Positions 33,754-48,500 of a stretch of DNA of 64,000 bases are shown here, one piece after another. Within the stretch, counting starts at the first letter, position 1. Each line of letters starts with the position of its first letter. The notes under the pieces were generated by a model that searched no databases, had not been told where the DNA came from, and was given only the letters and a program-made list of their open reading frames with translations. The DNA is taken from contig OZ017751.1 in assembly GCA_963969365.1 (NCBI GenBank), positions 682,001 through 746,000 of the forward strand, given 5' to 3'. The position numbers were made by a program, and so were the translations under genes. Origin of the DNA: Asterochloris sp. CNOR1. Its lineage: Eukaryota > Chlorophyta > Trebouxiophyceae > Trebouxiales > Trebouxiaceae.

Positions 33754-36700
33754 TCAGTCTTTCTTTCCACTGGGCTTTTTGGGCCGGGAAGGCTCCCCCC
33801 GCGGAGTGGAGGCCCCATCTCGAGCATGTGGGGAGCTGCTCTGACTGCTGGCAGGCCGCGATGCCTGCCTGCCTGGACCACCGCCCTGCTCCTGATGCAA
33901 CTGCTGTGGCTTGCTGCTTGAGCTGGTCTGGTCCTTCAGCATGTGCTGGTCATCCTCCTCGTCTTCAAGGTCTCCCAGACTGAAATTCCTGTCCACGCTG
34001 CCAGGGCTCTCAGTGCCCGCCCCATAGGGCCGCTGCTGGTGCCTGCTGCTTTCTGGGGGGCCCTCGTCCAGGCCATTGGCGTCTGAGAGGACCCCCAGTT
34101 CTGTGTGCATAGCTGGGGCATCCTCATCAAGCAGCAGGTAGGGGCTGTCCTCTCGCAGCCTGCATGTAGTTGAGGCATCAGGCAGCTGGGCAAACATTCG
34201 AGCAGCGCAATGGTTTGCAGTCAAGGAGCAGGTGAAGGCTATCCTTCTGCACAGCCTGCATCGTAATGGCCAGAGGCGTCGCATGGGCACTTGTCGAGCT
34301 GTTGTATTGCACATGGCGCAGATCTTCTTGATGAGTAAGCAGCTCGGCAGGTGCCGAGCAAAGCGCAGCGCAGGGCTACAGTGCTGCAGCTCACTTGGCA
34401 GGCACCAGAGATCAGAGGGGCTCACCTGAAGATCCAGAACAGCATTGCCAAGAAGCCGCCAAGGACTATGTTTTGCAGGATGATGATGGCTTTCACAGCG
34501 CCTTCTCCAGGGTCTGCCATCACAAAGAGTGGCAGCAGAATGACAAGAGCTGCAGCAGCCACTTGAAATTGGCTTTCGGGTGTTTGCAAGGGGGCTGACA
34601 AAGTGCACGGTGCGGGTGACACCAAACAAAGTCCAGCAAAGCAGCCCCACCACATGTGCCTGCTGCACCAGCCTGCCGGCCCAGACAAGCAGCAAATCCT
34701 GCTAAGCAAGACATGATGGGAGGGATCAGCAGGGTTGTAATGCTGCCAGCTCCCAACCAGGGCAGCGCAGGGACTGCTGCACAAGCACCAATGCTGGGCA
34801 CTGTTGCAATGTGAGGGGTCTCTGCCTGGCTGCCAGCCTCTTCATGCTGGCTGCATGGCCCGTGCTCACCGGTGGCAATGACGTAGACGGCCACCCCCCA
34901 CATGAACTGCTTCATCAGGCGGATCTTGCCCATGAGCGCATGCTGGTCCTGGACACTCTGGGGCTGGTCAGTGTCCTCGCCTGTACAGGATCATTTCTTG
35001 TCAAGCTGACGTGAGGGACAGGCATGGGTGCATCTGGTTTGCATGCTCATGCTCACTCTTCAGCCGCCATGCACATGGTTGGGGTTTCTGACATGGTACA
35101 GTGCCAGGCATTGGCGACAGGCAGACGCGGTGCAAGCCAACCAGGGTAAGCACCCTGGCTGTGTCCTCTTGAGCAGTGGCGTGCGTGTACCATGTTCCAG
35201 TCAGGGCAGCCAGCGCGTCATCTTGCCCGCAGCAAGCACGACAGAGGAGTGTGCAGTGTACCCCAGGCGGTGGGGCAGCCAGGTGTGCAGCCAGGGGGCA
35301 CTCCAGCAGGCCACAGCTGGTCAGCAGATCCAGGCCTCACCCTGCATGGGAGCGTAGGCCTCTGCAGGCTGCATGTCCCCTCGTTGGGCCACCATCTCGA
35401 CGGGCAGCTCCACCTGGTGTCCACTGGTCGCCTCAGCCTTGCCCTGGCCCTCCACGCCTGACCCTGAGGCCACTGCAGGGTCTGGGGGAAATATTGTGGT
35501 CGTGTGAGTCACCCCCCTCTCGGGGTCCTGCAGCAGAGCCAAGGTCTGAAGAGCAGCACACTTTGGACAGCCATCGAATTGGCCCCATACGCACTCCGCG
35601 CCCAGGCAGGATCAGCCATGGGCAGGCTAGCCAGTGCCACTCACACAGGACATGTCAGCAGTATGCGTGCAAAACAGTGCCAACCACAGCACCACTGGGA
35701 CGCCAGCCGCAGCAAGGCTGATTCAGCTGCTGCAATCCCCTCTTACCCCCACAACAGGGCGTCCCAGGCAGCTGACCACCTTCAGATCTCTGCTACTGGA
35801 GAAGCACCAGGCTTGCTCTGGCAGGGCGTTCTACCCACTGCTCCCCATGTTCGCTCAGCAGGACGCAATCACCAGCTGCCTTTGGAAGCATTGCAGCACC
35901 CACCTGCAGGCCTGAGGCTCCCACAATGCCCTCCTTGGGCCCCTCCAGCAGCTCACGCTCCTTGGCCACTGTGTCAAAGATGAACACCCATGCCAGCAGG
36001 AGGGCGATCAGGCTGGCAAACTGCAGCAGGGCAGGGCTGCACGGTCAGTACGAAGGGTGCAACAGAACATGGCATGCAAGGAAGAGGTAACACTAGGGTG
36101 CCAGCCCTCAGCTGTGCCGTCCCCACTGTGGGGAAGGTTGGCAGACAGACTGTGGCCTGTAGACGGCAGCAGTGGTACGATGTCAACTGGTGTTGAGCTC
36201 ACTGCAGGAGTGCTGGCAAGCCCGCAATGCAAAGCAGCGCACCTCGCAAAGATTGAGGGACACCCACTCATTGTCTGTGAACTCGGCCTCCACGTCCACT
36301 GTCTGCGCCGTGGTCGTGTCGAAGAATGCTGCAGGGGTCTCCACAGACGCAATGATGTAGTCCACAACCTGCAGTGGGCATCTGCCGTCAGGCGCACAGC
36401 CTGCTCCAAGTTGGAGTGCTATACGTGGGGTTCTGTGGAGCAGGTGAGGGCAATGTGGGCAGCTGCCGGCGATGATTGAGGCTGTTCCCTCCGCCAGCCG
36501 CTGCTGTGTGCCAGCACAGGTAGAGTTCAGGCTGACTCAACCCCCTGCTTGTGGAGAAAAAGTCTGCAGTGCCTGCTGCAGGTGCAGCACCCACCACATT
36601 TAGTGGTTGCTTTGTGTTGACAGCATCCACAAGCATGCACTGCGGCTGAGTATGATGCACTGCTGGCTCACCAGCGTGGTGGAGAGGTAGACAAGCGGGA

Positions 36701-38080
36701 TCAATACCACCTTGAGCAGGTAGGGGCCCACCGTCTCGCGGATGATGCTGCAGCAGTGGCAATATAGTGTTTGCAGCATTGCAGAGGTGCCGAATGTCCA
36801 TGCTTGAAGGCGTGGCATTCAGGCTGTTTAATAGCCACAAGCTCAAGCAGCAGGGCCCAGACAAGCGATAAGCATCTGAAAAGGCTGCTGCCGGGCAGTT
36901 GCGGCGTGGCAGGCAGCGCACAGCAGATTCTCACCAGTAGCCAGCAGCAATGGCGAGCAACAGGGCCTGCAGCAGGCAAGCTAGGTTGAGCAACTGAGCG
37001 CAGAGGCCATTCATCCAGGCTTATTCCTGCTGCTGCTTTACCAAGGCATGCAGGGCCACTGCAGAAGCCATTCAATAAGATGCGCTGTGCTGACAGGTGT
37101 GTATCTGCAGGGAGTGCCATAGCAGTCCGCCCTGCCGAGGCAACACCTGCTGCAGTCTAGACAGCAGCAATGCTCACAATGAACAGGGAGTCGGCTAGGT
37201 CTGAGAAGAAGATGTAGACCTTGAAGATGTTTTGGGAGGTGCTCAGCCCACTCTTCAGGCTGGCTGCATATGCCAGCAGCAGTATGTCCTGCCACACCAC
37301 AGCCCCGATGACCACCTGCAGACGCACGTGAGGAGGGATGTGCATGCTCCTGCAGCAGACCGACGGTGTGGCACAGCCAAGGCAAGGAGGCCTCCGTTTC
37401 ACACCTCCTCCTACTGAAGAAGAGGCCAGGGGCTGGCTTCACTTGCTGTGCTGTGGCCTTTGACGTGCACCATGTCAATGAACACTTCTGCCTTGTGTGC
37501 CCCTCCCCAGCGATGTCTGCTCCAATGTCGCGCGGCAGCACTCACCAGAATGGCTCTGTTCAGCTGCCAGCCTCGCCTCTTCAAAGTGCGGTGCCGCAAT
37601 GTGTCCCAGAGAGCCAGGCCGAAGAGCATCACCCATCCCAGCACCCTTGGAACGAGGTAACCCAGGCTGATCCATATCTGGGTGCCCATCAGGAGCTACG
37701 CAGGCCCTGCACATGTCAGCTGGCACCTTGGACTTGCATGCTCCACTGTCGTTGAAGCTGCAGGTTCGATGTAGCTCTGGCAGTGGCCTGCTGCCTCTGT
37801 AAAATGGCTTCACCTGTGTAGACCGGGGGACGAGCTGATGGCGATCTCGAGCACTCAGTGCATCCTGCAGGGTGCCCGTCTGCAGCGACAGGTTGTGAAT
37901 TGCTGTCTCAATCAACTCGATGGGGACACCAAAGACTCGATCTGAAGTGAAGCTCCACTGCCCACCCCTGCTGTTCCCCTGTTCTGGCTAGCATGAGCCA
38001 TGCCTGGTAGCACTCTCTTCATGGCGTTTGCAATCTGGATGTTCAAGAGACTGGACTGACTTGCGCGTACAGGGAACATG
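33754..38080 (-). CDS. Lung seven-transmembrane (Lu7TM/GOST) family membrane protein
   Basis: GOST-type proteins (TMEM87, GPR107/108, plant Lu7TM) are Golgi/plasma-membrane proteins with seven membrane spans and roles in trafficking. Exons (minus): about 37942-37810, 37695-37546, 37315-37178, 36966-36935, 36747-36672, 36368-36243, 36020-35904, 35545-35341, 34980-34870, 34561-34426, 34159-33754; phases agree from 37695 to the stop. It aligns in order with plant Lu7TM proteins: a first span (YLVPRVLGWVMLFGLALW), VVIGAVVWQDILLLAYAA, FKVYIFFSDLADSLF, GYCIIRETVGPYLLKV (compare GYGVVRPTLGGLTSKV), SLIALLLAWVFIFDTVAKE, MGKIRLMKQFMWGVAVYVIA, and the last span followed by FRLREDSPYLLLDED. The tail is Ser/Pro-rich and acidic, ending in PKKPSGKKD. 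The N-terminal lumenal domain is short or incomplete; the 5' exon (ATG near 38079) is uncertain. Confidence 0.8.
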
Positions 38081-38441
38081 GACAGGCTGCTGCCAGCTGC
38101 CAGAGGCAGAGGTATTCCAGGCCTCAAGGGATGCTGCACACTATCGACTGCTCAACAGACGTGCTCACAGGGCCCTAGTACAGACCCAGAGGTCAGAAAC
38201 AGCACTGCACTAAAGAGCAAAGGAACAGTTGGTTCTTTCTTGACAGCCCTGACGATGCCGGCCTAAACAGAACCACACAAACAGTGTGCCGAGTGCTGGC
38301 ATCCTGCTGCTAACATCGTGAGTGCAGCACTCTGCGCCCTGGGAGCCTGCGGGGGACTGTGTTGCATGGGCTATCGGCCAACAGCTGCTGCGCTGCTGAG
38401 CGCCCGCGCAGGGGCGCCTTTGAGCAGCACAGCTGCTCCGC

Positions 38442-40437
<1,996 letters not shown>

Positions 40438-41958
40438 TCAGAGGGGCAGGGCGCAGTACGTGCCAACGACCAGCACGCTCGCCACAGCTCCAAAGCCAAC
40501 AATCTTAAGCACCTTCTGTCGAATTTTGGCCGCCAGTTCAGGGTGGGGCACAGTCTGCACGGCAGGCAGGTGTCAGCAGCCCCCTGCATGCAGCAGCAAA
40601 GGGAACAATGCTCAGCAATGAAGGTGCCCACCTGCATCCCAGTGCCGTCTACATCCCAGACGTCACTGAGGGCTATGGATCATAGGCCTGTAAGCCCAGA
40701 GGTCAGCTCAGCTGCCCCCAAGAAGAAGACTGGCAGCACGCCAGCCCGTTGCAGCGGGCCCTGGTGGGTAGTGACTTGAAAGGCCACGATGAGAGCTGTC
40801 AAACCCTGCCAGCAAGACACACAGCCCTCAGCAGGGGGAGGACTGTGACCGCAGCGTCTTCAGCGGGCACAAGTGCCTGACCATACACTGCACCAGCAGT
40901 TCCTGTGACAGCACGCATTCAACACAGTGCTGCCCAGCAGGCCGAGGAGGTCTGCATCATCATCCATGCAAAGCAGCAGCAGCTCAGCCCAGCCAAATGA
41001 GCCAGCTCAGGCAACAAGCACTCCAAGAGTGAGCTGCACCAGACGGCTGATTCCCAGTACTGCAATGCATAGCCCCGCTCAAGCTCTCAAAAAGGCTGGA
41101 AGCGTTTCCCTTGACTGCTATGCAGTGCTGCAGCAAGTGCTGGCTGCCGGCCACTGGCCAGGCAGTGCATCGGTCATTTTGCAGATAGCCGTGCAGAGAC
41201 ACAGTACCTCAGCAGCTTTGCAGAGCCGTGCGGAGACAGCCAGGCAGAGACTGAGGAAGATTTGCAGCAAGAGCCAGGCGCCAGCCACCACACTCTCAGC
41301 CTCACCAGCAGTGCAGAGCCAAATTTGATACGGCGGTCACGCTCCTCAGGATCAATGTTGACCACCGCTCGGGCTGCCTTGATTCTGGCCTCCTCCCGCT
41401 GGTCTTCTGACCTCTGCACGTGAAATCATTGCTGTGAAGCACAAGTCAGAAGAGAAAGATGCAGGCACATCATAGTTGACGGGCCATGCCACCAGACTGC
41501 AGTGAGGTGCAGCCTGCCCCACAATGCAGCCTGCAGAAGTATGCAGGTGACATAGCACAAATCACACAGTTGTGACATGCAGGAGGGTTCGTACACTGTC
41601 GATGGGCCCTGCAGGGATTGCTATGCCAAGCCTGTCCGTCCAGCCGTCGCCTGGCTTGAAGAAGAATTTCCTGCAGCATGGCAGCATGGAATGTTCAGCC
41701 CTATCACCAGCTGCTGTGATCACACAGGAGGGCCTGCCCTCACCAGGCCCGGGTCACGAAGCCATCAACCCGTGCACTCTCTGCCCCAGTCAGCCTGTAG
41801 TCTGTATTTCTTTCCTCTCTTAGGAGTCTCTCATTGCGGTCCTCCTCCTGTCTGCTCTCAAACAGGCCTGCCCTCACTGGGCCTGCACCTCTTGAGGCCC
41901 TCCTTGCATGGGGGTCTGCAGCTGAAGCAGAAGGTCGCAAAGCATTCTCCCAGTGCAT
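40438..41958 (-). CDS. predicted plastid membrane protein with an in-frame TGA (family unknown)
   Basis: Exons 41958-41744, 41670-41577, 41413-41306, 40805-40632 and 40554-40438 join in phase and would encode about 234 residues. The start region is rich in Ala, Arg and Ser with few acids (NALRPSASAADPHARRAS), as in chloroplast transit peptides. Then come a charged segment (QEEDRNERLLREERNTDYRL), FFFKPGDGWTDRLGI, and RIKFGSALL leading into hydrophobic stretches (TALIVAFQV; GVLPVFFLGAAEL). The last exon ends in a membrane span (IVGFGAVASVLVVGTYCALPL) and TGA. Codon 181, in the fourth exon (40682-40680), is TGA in the same frame as the sequence on both sides. No GT donor lies nearby to remove it. 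It could be a nonsense allele, a read error, read-through, or the true end of a 180-residue protein. I do not recognise the family. Confidence 0.6.
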
Positions 41959-42143
41959 CGTGGACACCGCTCGACACTGTTACCTGCAATGGGCCTCTGC
42001 TTCAATACTGATAGCCCCCGGCTGGGGACAGATCGAGAGCCGATCGCGTGCTGCATCTGAGGTAATAAGTGCAGGCTGCCTTGTCATCAGAGTTGACCAG
42101 TGCTAGTCAACAAAATTCAGCACTTCAGCAAGGAGGCATGTAT

Positions 42144-45100
42144 TCAGCGAGCAGGTTGTGCTGGCACTGTGCTGCCACCCATGCTCGTTTGCCTGCCAGC
42201 CATGTCCTGCAAGCTGCGCCTGATTGTCTTGATGTCTGCCGTGCGATTGATGCGGACAACTGGCTCAGCCCCTCTCTGGCGCGCTGGCTGCAGCGTCATC
42301 CACTCAGATGCAGACGCTGACAGCAGGCTCAGCAGCTCCTTGGCCTCCTCATAGCTGCTGGCCTGTGTAGACTGCAGCAGGCGAGCCACCACCTGCATTC
42401 AAGACTTGCTGTGCTCAGCTGTAATTGCCGGCACATAGATGGTGTCAGGAAGGCCGAGGCACCACTGCCACAAACTCAAAGACTCAAAGGCAGGTGCGCC
42501 ATGCATGGAAACATGTGGTGCTCAGCACTGCCTCAGGCTGCAAGCAGCAGGCAGACCTTGCAAACAAACACATCTACCTCGGACTGTGGCCTGCAAACCG
42601 GGCCGCTGGTCCCAAAGACATTGCGCAGTGCGTCAAAGGCCCTGGGCAGCATGCCTGCAGCCAGGCTCTGCCTCCTTTCCTGCACAGCTTCTGCGCTGTG
42701 CAGGGCAATGTGCTCAGCCTCCTGCTGCTGCATGTCCTGCATTGCAGGCTGTGATGGCGTGATCTCAGAGGCAGGGTGTGCCCCATGGTACATCAGATGG
42801 CCCCTGACAACTGCTACGGCTGCAGGCAGAGGCCTCAAATAGAGCGCGGCATTCCCCACAGGTGAGCTTCAGCTGGCACTGTTTTTCACTATGCTGTGCC
42901 GCAGCTGGTGCACAACACGCGATCAACCAGTGCTGCACACCCTCCCCATATGCACATCAGTTTACTTGCAAATTGTCACCTGCAGACTTCCCAGGGACAC
43001 TGGCAGCGTGCCCTCTCTGGACTGCCTGCGCATGCAAGCTGTCAGCCCAGCCAGGGGGTTCAGGCTCAGGATGGCCTCCAGAGAGCTGGGAACAGTTACA
43101 AAGTCCTCCTCCCCGCTGCTGCCTGGCTGAGCAGTCCCAGAGCAGCCTGCGCCGCCCTCGTCACTCAATGGCAGCCTCTGGGTTGCCAGCTTGCCAAAGG
43201 ACAGGCGGCGGGCACCGGGGGGGGCTGTATGCGTCACCCGGGCAGCCTTGGTGGCAGAGGGAGAACGTGCAGCACTGGGAGGTGTGTCAGGCTCCAAAAC
43301 CAGGGCAGCGGCGTCCTGCTGCATGGCGTGCAGCAGCAACCCTCAGCATCAGCACTGCCCTTGCTGGGGACGACAGCCAGACATCTTGCAGTATCGGCAC
43401 CAAGTGCAGGCCAGCCCGACCTGTTGATGCTTGCAGCATTGCAGCAGGGGCACATTGGCCATTCAGCAGCCAAAATGTGGAGCGCTGATTAGCACTGCTC
43501 TGCCAGCCTATTGACTCAAGCAAAGAAGGGCAGCTGGAAACACAAGTCGGTCACACCTCACTGGGCTGCACAGGTGTGAGATCAGCTGCCTCCACATTGG
43601 GCACGCGCTCCCAGTCAAAGTCCTCATCCCATGCTGCAGCGGCCCCTGCTCTGGCAGCATCCACTGGGATCTGCAGGGGGCGGCCCCTGGCCTCCAGGAA
43701 GCCCCTGTAGTGCTGCAGCACCAGGTTGCTCAGCCTCCGCTCCAGCTCCATGCGCATGGCACCCATCTCCGCTGTAAAGGCCCTGCTCTTAAGGGATGCT
43801 GCCTGATGCATGCTGGGGCTGGCAGCATGCCCCACCACGACCATGGACCGCCTCTCTGGAATTGCATCGGGCAGCCTGACGCCCTTGCTGCCAGCTGCCT
43901 GCCCTGGCTGTGTGCGGCTTGGTGCTGGACGTTGCATCTCCAAGGCTGCTGCAGCAGGGTCTGCAAGGCCGTCCCTCCGTGTACTGATGGCTGCTGCCGC
44001 AGCAGCAGGTGCGGGAAGGGCTGCTGAGTCCTCCAGTGCCATCTTAATGAGCAGCTCCACATCATGCTTCTTGTGACTGCTGCGGGCCACCCGAACACGC
44101 TGCAGCTGCAGCACCTCCGGATAGACAAACTTGAGCTGCGCCAGGTGCTGCTCCTGCAGACCAGCAGGTTGTGCTGTGAACATGTCCAGTGACGCTGGTT
44201 AGGAGGACATATGGAGACGCTGTGCGTCAAGCCCCGCTGCATGTGTGATGTCATTGAGACTTTTGAGGTGAGTCCAGGACAGGCCTGACATGTGACGAGT
44301 ACAGGCATGGCCGACAGCATACAGCATGGGCGGCAGCATCTGATGTATGCTGGTGCAGGCTATGGGCAACAGCATCGGTGACTCACTGTGAAGCGCCTGT
44401 GGCACTGCTGCTCCACAGCTGCCTTGACGGCAGGGAACAGGCAGCGCTGGCCACGGAGGGTCAGCAGCCTGCAGGCCGTCTGCAGGGCGCCTGCAGTACC
44501 AGATATCAGCCAGTGACTTGGGCAGTCATGTGTGCCAAGGCAGCGGCTGACACTCACCAAACATGTCTAGCAGCACAGTATACTTGTTGGGAAGGGGCAG
44601 CAAGCCTGGGCGTGCTGCCTTCCTGGACCCCAGCACCTCCAGACGCCCAGGGCAGGTTTGGCACCCAGCATGCCCTGCAGCCACACAGCTTTGGTGGAAG
44701 TCAGGGCAAGGTGTTAAAAGTTGACTGAATGGACCACTGCCAGCGACATCACACCAGGAGCGCAGCTGCCTTGGCATCAATGTAATCCACTGTCAGGATC
44801 AGCAGGAGGCCGCCAAGGGCCAGCATTTGTTGAAGTAGGCAGACTCAAGACACTGCTGCGCCAGGCGCTTGTTGCACCCTCAGGCTCACCCGTCCTAGGC
44901 TTGACAGGGGTCCAGGGCATGCCGTCTGCTCTCTCCACAAGTGCAGGCACTGCATCTTCAGGCACAGCCGCCAGGCAGGTTGCCCTCTTGGCAGGCCTCC
45001 GAATATGCTGCCTCAGCCCCAGTGTTTGCAGGGCCTTTGCCCCTTGGCTCATGCCTGCATGACTTGTGGCACCTGCAATCAAGGCTAGTGGTGCTCCTGG

Positions 45101-45233
45101 ATAGCATCAGATCACGGCCTATCACAGCCTCTCAAAGCTGCATACCTTGCTTCCCATTGGAGCTGGCCTCCCGGCCCTGGCGCTTCGTGGGCGGCAAATC
45201 ATCGTCGACAAGCTGGCGGCACCTCTTAGGCAT
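42144..45233 (-). CDS. CDT1: DNA replication licensing factor CDT1
   Basis: CDT1 loads MCM helicase at origins with ORC and CDC6. Exons: 45233-45146, 45072-44890, 44605-44558, 44490-44387, 44153-43557, 43318-42980, about 42735-42578, 42393-42144; about 590 aa. The N-terminus (MPKRCRQLVDDDLPPTKRQG) is basic and probably disordered. The geminin-binding CDT1 domain is split over exons 3-5: LPNKYTVLLDMF, LRGQRCLFPAVKAAVEQQ, CHRRFT, then HLAQLKFVYPEVLQLQRVRV. The C-terminal winged helix is at LPRAFDALRNVF and SYEEAKELLSLLSASASEWM, ending with INRTADIKTIRRSL. I saw no clear PIP-box degron near the N-terminus. The exact start of exon 7 is uncertain because several in-phase acceptors are possible. 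Confidence 0.85.
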
Positions 45234-45519
45234 CTGACTGATTCAAGCCGACAGGCAAGGACGAAAGCGTTCGCAGAGGAAAAACAACGAGGTTGACCAG
45301 GATTCTAGTTTCACGTCCTTGCATAGAGTAATACAAGGTAATGCCTCAGTACATGCAATCAGATCTGATGACAGCTGTGAGGCACAAGCAAAGGAATTTG
45401 TCTACAACTACTGAGAGCATCCTGGCTGATGCGTACAGGCCACAAGTGTCTCAACAGCAAGGCAGATTGTTCCCACAAAAGTACATGGCACCGAGGGGTC
45501 CTTTCCGGGGATGCAACAA
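45234..45519. other. spacer between ABTB1 stop and CDT1 start
   Basis: A 286-bp intergenic stretch, slightly more AT-rich than the genes around it, presumably holding the CDT1 promoter. No exon was recognised. Confidence 0.4.
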
Positions 45520-48500
45520 CTAGGCCTCGATGCCCAGTTGTTGCAGCACCTGGTTCAAAGCCATAAGTTTCTGTCGCCGCAGAGACAAAGCAGCAAAGCG
45601 GGGGTCCTCCATGCCAATGACCTCTTCGTCACAGCTGTCTGCATCAGCAGCATCAGGCTGTTGTGCCCCTGGTGCTGCTGGTGTCACAGTCGTTTCATCA
45701 TCAGGCCCAAAGAGGTGTTGCCACATCTCCTCAGAGGCGTCAGAACCCCACTCTGACAAGGCTTTGTCCTCCAAGGCTGAGGGCTTGTGCTGGGACTCCT
45801 TAAGAAGAGCTAGCTGCGCAGGGTCCAATACTGCTACGTCATCATCATCTGCATACCATCATGGCACAGATTTCAGAGAGGTCCACATGTTATGAACTGG
45901 GCACAGCAACGCAGTGCACACAAGCTTGAAAAAACTGTAATCAAGCTGGACAGCTACATAGGCAATCTTTGGCACCTGACAGTTCCCCAGTTCCATGCTG
46001 CTGCGCTATGTGGTAACGCACATCGTCTATGACAGGAATGGAGTCGAACTCCTGCCTGTTGCTCACTGACTGGGCACTTTCGGCCACAAGCTGTGAAAAT
46101 AAAGGCTTCCGTACAAGCTCAAGCAGGTGCTGAGCAACACAGGTGGTACAAGACTCCATCAGCCTGCATCGCCAGAGACACACTTGAAAGAGCCGAGTGA
46201 GGTAACCTGCTAGACAACAGAGAGTATAGGGGAACTCAAGCTGGACAATGCTGCACCCACCTGTCGCTGTCCATCTCCATAGCTTCAGCCAGCAGGGGCA
46301 GCGCTGTTTCAGTTGTGACATGTGGGTGCAGCAGCATGCTGCAGCGCTGCTTCAGGCCATCCACAAGGGCACGGTCTGCAAAACGCATGAGCTGCAGCCA
46401 AGGGGTTAGGAATTTGGTGTGATGGCTATGCTTAACACAGGCATGCATGCGTGCACAGAAGGGGCCAGAGACGACACCGAGAGTGAGCAACCCCTTATTG
46501 TGTGCGGGGCAGGCCACGTTCCTGCTTCAAACCCAGCTCAAAACAGGTGCTGCCAGGGAGTCAGCAAATGGAGCAGCACAACAGTTAACAGGCTGCCAGT
46601 GGTATCACACCCACCCACCTGAAGCAGGAGGTCGCCAGACTCTTCTACTGCAGCTGGAATGTTGTCGGTGTACATCCACAGAAGGGCCGCCTCCAGCACC
46701 TCCGGGGAGACGTCTGCTACCTGGGCCATGGTCACAGGGGTGGAGCCAGTGGCCCTGCCCTCCTGGAAGGGGCTGTGCAGCATGGCGCGGTAGTACTCAG
46801 ACCGCAGGCTCAGGCAGGCCCTGCAGGTTGGGTCCATGCGTTCTGCACTCTCTGATGGGCAACGCCAGTGCAAAGCTGGCGGCAATCTTGGCAAGACCCA
46901 TTTATCGGCCAAGTAAACCCTCTTGCAGCAGCTGAATGGTAGCTCCATGAAGGTTGATGCCGCAGACACAAAGCTGCTGCCCACCTATGGCACATGAAGC
47001 AGCGCTGCCCCACCTATGGCACATGAAGCAGCGCTGCCCCACTGTCAGGCACATGTCCCAGGCAAAGGGGCTGCTGAGCTGCTTGTCGCCCGGTTGGCAC
47101 CCCTCTCTGACAACAGCCTCCAGAGCCTGCTGCAGCTGCTGCTTGGCCTCCGCAGGCGGCAGCTGAATGGTCACTGACTGCCCACTGAAAGGCAAGCTGC
47201 GCAGCTGATCTGCAGGGCATCGCAGACGGAGCGTCAAAACTCAGCAAGCAGCTGCAGGGCCTGCCCAGAAGGTCAGGGACAGCGCTCAGGCCGCAACAGC
47301 TCTTGCAGGTCCACGAAGGCTCATCATGTGCAACGACCAGATAGCACCTGCCTGGCTATGCCAAAACTGACCTTGCTGCAGCACCTGCTCAATTTCAGCG
47401 TGCAGCTCTTGGAGGTGCAAGACCTGACAGGCCTGAAGGCACCACTGCAGAGCATCCTCTGGCAGGTGCAGCTGCCGGGTGTAAAACCACCTCAGCAGGC
47501 CACGAGTGGCAGCAGGGCCGCCAGCAAGCAGCAGCTGCTGCACCTCATCGGCATTCCCATCCCATACGGAGCGACCTGCAACCCAGAGGGTCACGCTGCT
47601 GCAGCATCAACTGATACGGTGCTGAAGCAGATGTGTCTGCAAATAGATCTGGGACAAGTGTGCTGGCAAGCAGCATGGCAAGCAGCAAGCGCCGGGCGCC
47701 AACAGATAGAGCCCGCCGCAGAGAAGAAAGAGACATTCGCTCACTGACATTGCTTACTGGATGGCGGCGTAGAGGCTGCCAGCATGAAGCGATGACAGTT
47801 TGTGCCAGCAAAGGCTACATCTGGGAAAGCCTCTTGGGAGTCGAAACAGTCCCTCTCCAAAAATTCCAGGAACAAGTCATGCCCAGCCGCCACTGCAAAG
47901 GCAGACTGTCGTGTCAGATATGAAACAGGGCTTGTGCGGGCTGAGTGTCTTGGAGACCCACCCTGGCGCTTGAATCCATGCTCCAGCAGCACCCTTCGCG
48001 TCTCATCGTTCAGCGCTGCATAGAGACAGCGCTCTCCATCATAGGACTGCACAGCAGCAGCCCAGGGGAGGTCATTACAGCTCCAGAGCCTCAAAGACCT
48101 GTCACTGCCCACGCTGGGCTTGCCTTCTTTTCACACTTGGCTCCTGCTGCCAGGAGGAATTTGCACAGCTCCACATTCCCTGAAGTAAGCACAGTGGGGA
48201 GCTTCAAGTGCCGCATGCTGGAGGCTAAATCATGCCGCATAATGATGCTGTTGCGATCATGTCTGCATGACATAGGCTGCAGGGATGCAACTCACCTGTC
48301 AAGGAAGCATAGAAAAGGGGTGTACACTGCCAGTCATCATGCTGCTGCAAGTTTGCTTGGCCTGTTTCCACCTGAAGTCAAATGCCTATCTCAGCACATT
48401 GAGTGGGACATGCTCAAGCATGCATCGGTAAGCCTTTATATGCACAACGAACAGCAGACCTTGAAGCGAACTGCAGACAAGTCGCCTGTCCTCACTGCCA

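Noticed and set aside
40680-40682. Selenocysteine as the leading explanation for the in-frame TGA
   Set aside because: No CxxU or thioredoxin-like context and no recognised selenoprotein family; a nonsense change or read error is simpler.
44890-45072. PIP-box degron in CDT1 (KALQTLGLRQHI)
   Set aside because: The Q-x-x-L spacing is present but the two aromatic residues required by a PIP box are absent.
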